NCBI GenBank assembly: GCA_963585895.1
Contig: OY757904.1
Span: forward strand, 66,127,739-66,191,738
DNA: 64,000 nucleotides
Source: Sepioteuthis lessoniana
Lineage: Eukaryota > Mollusca > Cephalopoda > Myopsida > Loliginidae
Reading direction: 5' to 3'
Each line of letters opens with the position of its first letter. Positions within the stretch are counted from its first letter, which is position 1. Both the position numbers and the translations under genes were made by a program. Shown here piece by piece: positions 58,445 to 64,000 of the stretch. The notes beneath the pieces were generated by a model, which worked only from the letters and a program-made list of their open reading frames with translations, was not told the origin of the DNA and did no database searches.

Positions 58445-60200
58445 AAGAGAGGTCAAATTTCATACGGTGGAAACCCTGCTTATTCTTTTGTATGTACAAC
58501 AACTATCTGTTCATTCATCTTACTAATTGGAAGGACATTTAGACAATAAAGATTAAAAATGATTCTTTATTTAACCCTTTTTAATTGTAGGTGCACCTTG
58601 GAGGTACATCAGATTAGATCTTAAGTTAGTTTGGTTTCTGTAAACATAAAAACCAGAGGACGGATACAGCAAGATTGTAAGGGGGGCATGTACATTTCGA
58701 GTCAGATTCTACTGAAAAACAAGCTGTCCCGAATGTAAAAGCCGAGATGAAGATAGAATTTTAAAAAGACAGTTAAAAAGAGTTTAAACACTGAATAATT
58801 TATACAGGTATTCTATTTGCCAATCAACCATTTTTTTTTTCAATTTTGGATTAAAAAATTGCTATCTGTCATATTCAGATAGAGTACATGTTGTTCTTGT
58901 TAACTTTTTCTTTTCAAGTTATTCTGATGATGTAAAACGCCGTAGAAGCTGGATTTAATTAATGTATAAATTGGCTCATATATTAAACTTATATTCAAAC
59001 GTTTAAATGGAGTAACCACTCCCCGAAAGAATTTTGGTAAAAAAAATGTTACTTTATTGTGTTAGAATAAACGGCTTAGACTATCAGTATGCACCACGGT
59101 ACACCCACGCATAAAATACAACCCAAATATCGCTACGCCGAATAGCAATATGATCAATCTAATACAATTTTTCAATCTTGAGCTCATTCATTTTGCTTCC
59201 CTACTCGCTGATGATTAAAAATATTGTGTGTGCGAAAACAGTCGAATTCTAAATCAATCAAAACATTTGACGTCAGAGTTACTGGCAAAGGTAAAAGCAC
59301 AAGTGATTAACAGCCTTCAAAGGCTGTTGACCTTAAAAAAATACGGGTAGAGGTATGCGCCATGTGCATATTTCCCCTTGTCCATTACTAGCTTTCTGTA
59401 CTTACTCTGCTTGCGGATCGACGGATGGCGCTAGAACAACCCTTCTTCTCATTTCTTTAGAAGAGCATGGCTTTTTAAAATCCTATTCTGTATGAAACGA
59501 TGCAAGTCTTTCGCAAAAGTGTCAAAGATGTGTTTGGTAAACGAAAATGTAGGTATTTATCTCAGTGAAGAATAAAAGTAGACAAATACAGGTTCAAGAT
59601 AGGTTTCCACGTTTATTAATATTTTAATGATTCAAGCCGGCCATAACACTGCTAGAAGATATTTTTTGTATTTTGAAAAACCCCTAGAAATGGCTTCTCA
59701 AAAACGTAAATAAACCAACTCAAAAAGAAAGTTTTCTTTGTAGCATTACGGTAATTCAACTTAAATGCACATTTACTCATAGCTTGATTCAAATGAAGTC
59801 AATTCTAAACTCATATATATATCAAAGGATATTACATAACACGTGATTACCCGGGCATCTCCAAGTTCCTCATGCTGGTTCAACTTGAGCATTGAAATCA
59901 TGCATGAGAATGATACTGACCTCACTGTGCTTGCGTGTTAAACAGTCAATAGAAAGTCGATAGAAAGTCGATTTCCATTTTTCGGTAGAGTCCATAACGA
60001 GTGCAAAACGCAAAGCAGTGTAACAAAATTCTCAAGACTTAGACTTATACGTATAGTTATCGTTCTTTGATCTATTGTCGATGGAAGTTCGACTCGAGTC
60101 AACATATATATAATTGTGAATGTAAGTCTGTACTCTACTAATGATTTCTGCCAGTTGCATCGTCATACCGATGTGAAATGAAATTCTGTCTCTCGGTCAT
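58445..60200. other. No gene seen
   Basis: AT-rich unique sequence. A CTGATGATG followed by GTAGAAG near 58930 was examined for a ribozyme core and not accepted. No splice-bounded open block. Confidence 0.45.
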
Positions 60201-60201
60201 T

Positions 60202-60278
60202 ATCTTTCTTTCTTTCTTTATTTCTTTCTTTCTCTCTCTCTCTCTCTCTCCATATATATATATATATATATATATTAT
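60202..60278. repeat. (TTTC)n(TC)n(AT)n microsatellite
   Basis: Three successive simple repeats. Confidence 0.95.
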
Positions 60279-60565
60279 ACAGATCGTTCGAAAAAAAATT
60301 CCAAAAAAGAAAAGTGCTTAATACTGACAAGTAGAGTAGGATAAAACCTCGAATATATAATTGGTAACCCATACTTCAAGGCAATTCCTTTACAACGAGT
60401 TTCTTGCATTGTACAATAAATACGATGCTCAGTCCTATCTAATAAAAATATAAGATGATGATCTTTTCTATGGAAATGCATGAAACTCTAATGGCTGATG
60501 AGACTCTCATGAAGTGGTAAGTAAACATTTATTCGTCTAACTTTTTAAAAATCAAAAATACCAAA

Positions 60566-60568
<3 letters not shown>

Positions 60569-60623
<55 letters not shown>
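60569..60623. repeat. (TA)n microsatellite
   Basis: Uninterrupted TA run. Confidence 0.97.
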
Positions 60624-60624
<1 letters not shown>

Positions 60625-60890
60625 TAGTCCTCCGTCGAGCCCGAATGGTTTTTGAATAAATATATGATTTTCTTCTGAATCAATGATATGATGGTTTCAT
60701 CGCTTTCGTTGAAAATTATGCAATGAAAATTAAATATTTAGATTTTATTAATTACCTTACTCTAAAATTCTGTCACTACAATATATGACAATGGATCAGT
60801 GAAAACTTAAGTAGACCTTTTAAGTATAAACAGGAATTTTACATTTGGTTACTTGTGTGTTGTAATTCTATTTTGCTTGCAAAATCAAAG

Positions 60891-61064
60891 AATTGTGGTG
60901 CAATTAGTAACAGTTATTGTTCTAGGAAAAGAAACCGTCGACGTTCATTTAAATTTAGACTAGGCTGTTTGCGTTTGAATTGCACTAAATGTCTAAAGAA
61001 AGGCATGAATCCCTCTGTTATCCCTCCATCTACATGTAAAGAGAATATTAGAATGGAGTTTTAA
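60891..61064 (+). CDS. Weak candidate 3' exon, Cys- and Arg-containing
   Basis: Following a possible acceptor (GCTTGCAAAATCAAAG) the frame reads NCGAISNSYCSRKRNRRR, then GCLRLNCTKCLKKGMNPS, and stops at 61062-61064. Five cysteines and a basic cluster give it a secreted-factor look, and its codons are less AT-skewed than the flanks. No neighbouring exon or homology can be shown from here. Confidence 0.25.
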   Translation, partial: NCGAISNSYCSRKRNRRRSFKFRLGCLRLNCTKCLKKGMNPSVIPPSTCKENIRMEF

Positions 61065-61069
61065 CCTTG

Positions 61070-61955
61070 GTTCGACAATCAGTTTGATTTTTAAAAAAAT
61101 CCTATAACAAACTTACTCTACTTCGGAAAAATGACCTTAAATCATTTGCTTTTAGTTGCGGATGCATTCAGTACATATGAGTATAAAAAATTATCAAGTG
61201 AAACTTTCTGTTCAAAATTTAACTATTAAGTATAAGACGTGTGCACCCTATCGACAGGGCTTTGGACACGCTGACTGATTCCACTACAGAAAGTTAAGTA
61301 CCTCTTTGCTAACGAAAGAAGTTTGCTGCGTTTGACAACAAACCGCATCTGAAAGTAATACACATGTTCCTGAGATGCAAAGAGTATGGAATATCCCTTC
61401 AGTGCCATTAATCGCAGGTCCATTCTGAGTCAAAATGGTTGTGCCAGTTAGAGTCCCATCTCTGGGTCAAATAGGCCTGTTTATAATTCATATTACGACC
61501 GTCCAAAAATAAAGGATATCTTTTTATAAATAACTACACAAAAATGCTAATATCAACGTACAATAAACGCAGGTTTCTGGACTCTGGGCGTAAATTAAAC
61601 GTAGACGAACAATCTTGCCTTTAAAATCAGTTATTTAAATAACCAAACATTCATACACGATATGTTTAAAATGTAATGAGACTGACCGTGTAAAAAAAAA
61701 CTTTCATTACAAATTAAATAAACCTCAGGGTATAAACAATGAAAAGTGACTCTGTACAACCCAAAACTCCAAATCTTTATTCTCACCTCTGTATGAAGTT
61801 TAGTGAAATACAAAGCAAACGCAAAATAAATGAAAAAATGGTGACAAACTGAAATTTATAATCTAGTCTGGTACACTGATGATAACAGTAATTCTTTTCT
61901 TCCGGTTATGTGAGTAGCTTCTTCTAATCCTTTTGTTCCCCGATCTTTTTCAGTA
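61070..61955. other. No gene seen
   Basis: AT-rich unique sequence before the LINE copy. Confidence 0.45.
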
Positions 61956-61961
61956 TTTTTA

Positions 61962-62405
61962 TATTGAAAACGCAGTTTCTTCCAGGCTGAGGTCGTGTCG
62001 ATACTGCTATATGGATGCACTTCTTGGACGCTGACTAAACGGTTGGAGAAGAAGCTAGACGACAATTATACAAGAATGTTGCGAGCAATATTGAACAAGT
62101 TCTGGCAGCAACACCCCACAAGACGCCAACTATTCGGTCACCTACCACCTATCACGAAAACTATACAAACAAGACGAACCAGACTTGCCGGACACTGCTG
62201 GAGAAGCAAGGACGAGATCGTTAGTGATGTACTCCTGTAGACCCATCATATGGCCAATCAAAAGCAGGACGGAACATACATACAGCAGCTATGTGATGAT
62301 ACGGGATGTAACCCTGAAAACCTGCCAGAGGCGATAAATGATAGGGAGACGTGGAGAGAGAGGGTCAGGGATATCCGTGCTAGCCGCACGACATGATGAT
62401 GATGA
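61962..62405 (+). pseudogene. LINE 3' end, recently broken copy
   Basis: Closely matches 30990-31440. The frame is open from 61995 (SILLYGCTSWTLTKRLEKKL) to a TAG at 62238-62240, where the intact copy has TGG. A short deletion around 62270 then removes the CCAGCTCGAACG segment. The copy ends in GATGATGATGAT. Two lesions in otherwise similar sequence suggest modest age. Confidence 0.85.
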
Positions 62406-62689
62406 TATTGAAAAAATACAAAACATAAACGAAAACACTGTGCCGAGATCTAAACTCGTTTCACTGAGATAGGCTATTGCATGGATTGTCTGAAATATGT
62501 TGACTATAAGAAATAGAAAAAAATTAAATTGTAAAAAATAAAACCAAAAAACAAAAAAAAAATTAAATTAGAATGTTACTGACTTTTCTCTAAGTTATAG
62601 ACTGTGCAATTAGACCGAAAAATTTAACTGCATTTGCTAATGGCTAAATTGCTTGACAAAAAGATCGAGAACTCCAGTTTCACTAATAC

Positions 62690-62845
62690 ACTCACTTTTA
62701 GACAAAATCCCTTGAGGAAGATATTAACCCTCATATTTCCCTAGTTATGGGTTTAATAGAACGTTTACAGTTCTTCTACAAGTATGACCTGAGCATGAAA
62801 TAACGCACGAAGCTTGATATGTCATTAAACAATAAAACATTACTA
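62690..62845 (+). repeat. SINE family B2, 3' part
   Basis: CCCTAGTTATGGGTTTAATA, ACAGTTCTTCTAC, ATGAAATAACGCACGAAGCT and TGATATGTCATTAAAC align with the middle and tail of the B2 copies at 13315 and 58020. The tRNA-like head is lost. Confidence 0.65.
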
Positions 62846-62849
62846 AAAG

Positions 62850-64000
62850 AAGCTGCTCAGTAAAAAAGTGCACCATATAATACTTTAATGTATATTTATG
62901 ATACAAACATAATGATTTTATTTCTTACATTGTGAATTTGTTATGTTAATTATACTTTATACGTTGTATTTTATATCACAATTTGTTTGAAACCATCCTT
63001 CGAATCCGGGAAGAATTTCTTTGCGTTTCTCATAATGCCAATTCTCTTTGGAATGTCATGAATCCACCCTTTCTTTCTCAATCTACAGGCAATTAGTAGA
63101 AAAACTCAGTTCTTTAGACTTGATAAGGAACTAAATGGGGAAAAAAAACTCTGATTTAAGAACATTTTTACTCACCTTAAAAATTCACATTGTGTCACAT
63201 CCTACACCTGATTGGTTAAATATATACGAGTGTGGGCTGAAAATTTCCTTGACTGAAATGTTTATATGATAATGTCATATCTATTGTTGCCGACGTTTTT
63301 GACCAATGCGTGAATCTTAATAGGGAGTATTTTAAAAATTTTCGTCACTTTCCATATGAGTATCTTGGTTAGTCTGTGAACTTCTTTAGCGGAACCTCGT
63401 ATTTTGTAGCCTTCCTGATTCCGCTGATGAAAAGGAAATATTAGCCAATATAGAAGAACTATCATTATTTTAGTAGGGGAAAAGTGTGTTTACTCATAAT
63501 GGGAGTAAGAAATGTACCTTAATTTGAGTTAATATGGAAACCCATTTTATTTACGAATGGAAATTTTATCAAAATTTAGGCAACTAAGTTCCCTGTACTT
63601 GAGACATGATAATTTTGCTGACTTAGATTCCCTTTTGAATTAATCTCATATATTTGTTTATTTATTTTCTAGTCATGGAAGCCATTTTGTTGCCTGCCGT
63701 GTAATGCTTGTGGCTCTGAACAGTCATATCATGTTTACAATGTTAAAAAAAGACAACATTAGAATGAATAAAATATATGCTGCAAATATACAAGAGCGCT
63801 TTGAATTACACCGAAAAGGGTTATGTGGCTTTGCTGAGAAACGAAAACAAATGTAAATATGAGAAAGCAGAAGTGTAGGAAGGATGAAATGAAGAAAAAA
63901 ATGTGGGTTATTAAAATATATTTTTTAATCAGAAAAAAAGATTAAAAAAGAGAAAAAAGAAACGGAGCCATGTAAAATGTTATCAGATATCTGGATATCC
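62850..64000. other. No gene seen
   Basis: AT-rich unique sequence to the window end; the minus-strand open frame 63262-63465 has no splice or homology support. Confidence 0.45.

Noticed and set aside
58191..58526. Open frames of 85-103 codons with Leu, Phe, Ser or Lys tracts
   Set aside because: They are translations of (GA)n and (GAA)n arrays in different frames and strands.

Overview
This is eukaryotic, AT-rich, gene-poor intergenic or intronic DNA. The most likely source is a mollusc, probably a cephalopod. That rests on very long (TA)n, (CA/TG)n and (CT/GA)n arrays, several tRNA-headed SINE families, and decayed LINEs of types I associate with lophotrochozoan genomes. The taxonomic call is inference; no species-specific gene is present. 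I found no bacterial operon, rRNA, CRISPR array or complete host gene. Most long open frames are microsatellite translations or transposon relics. || Host-gene signal is limited to candidate exons. The best is 8030-8207 (+), a 178-base block open in one frame, with an AG acceptor and a GTAAGT donor. A coding-like block ending in a stop lies at 6497-6762 (+). Two weaker basic, cysteine-containing tails lie at 22959-23059 and 60891-61064. Without the neighbouring exons I cannot name a gene. || The rest is transposon archaeology. One LINE 3' end recurs at 2527, 6860, 10850 (minus), 30940 and 61962; the 30985-31425 copy keeps an open frame. Two other decayed LINEs lie at 33060-36750 (+) and 38960-40930 (minus). 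Three solo LTRs show TG...CA ends and perfect 4-base target duplications: 8295-8977, 34400-35763 and 44962-46034. The second of these sits just before the catalytic motif of the 33-36.7 kb LINE. || SINEs fall into at least five families, here called A, B (with variant B2), C, D and E. A composite repeat, made of a head, degenerate 50-70 base units and a conserved domain of about 200 bases, occurs six times: 2191, 9735 (minus), 20205, 47905, 49895 and 53398. Its head is the reverse complement of the SINE B2 tail, suggesting shared mobilisation. DNA-transposon relics include a foldback element (56054-56196, with a lone arm at 12241), a 1.0 kb hAT-like element bounded by (TA)n (56364-57377) and a 50-base palindrome (24857-24906). 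|| Layout: 0-5 kb composite repeat and microsatellites; 5-9 kb candidate exons, LINE relic and solo LTR; 9-21 kb SINE B2, composite copies and a CpG-containing patch; 21-31 kb microsatellite-dense DNA with SINE A; 31-41 kb LINEs and a solo LTR; 41-50 kb SINEs, the second LTR and composites; 50-58 kb nested SINE, composite, hAT and foldback insertions; 58-64 kb SINE B2, a LINE copy and little else. No undescribed functional system is evident. The most novel items are the composite repeat with its SINE-shared tail and the repeated association of (TA)n arrays with element ends.
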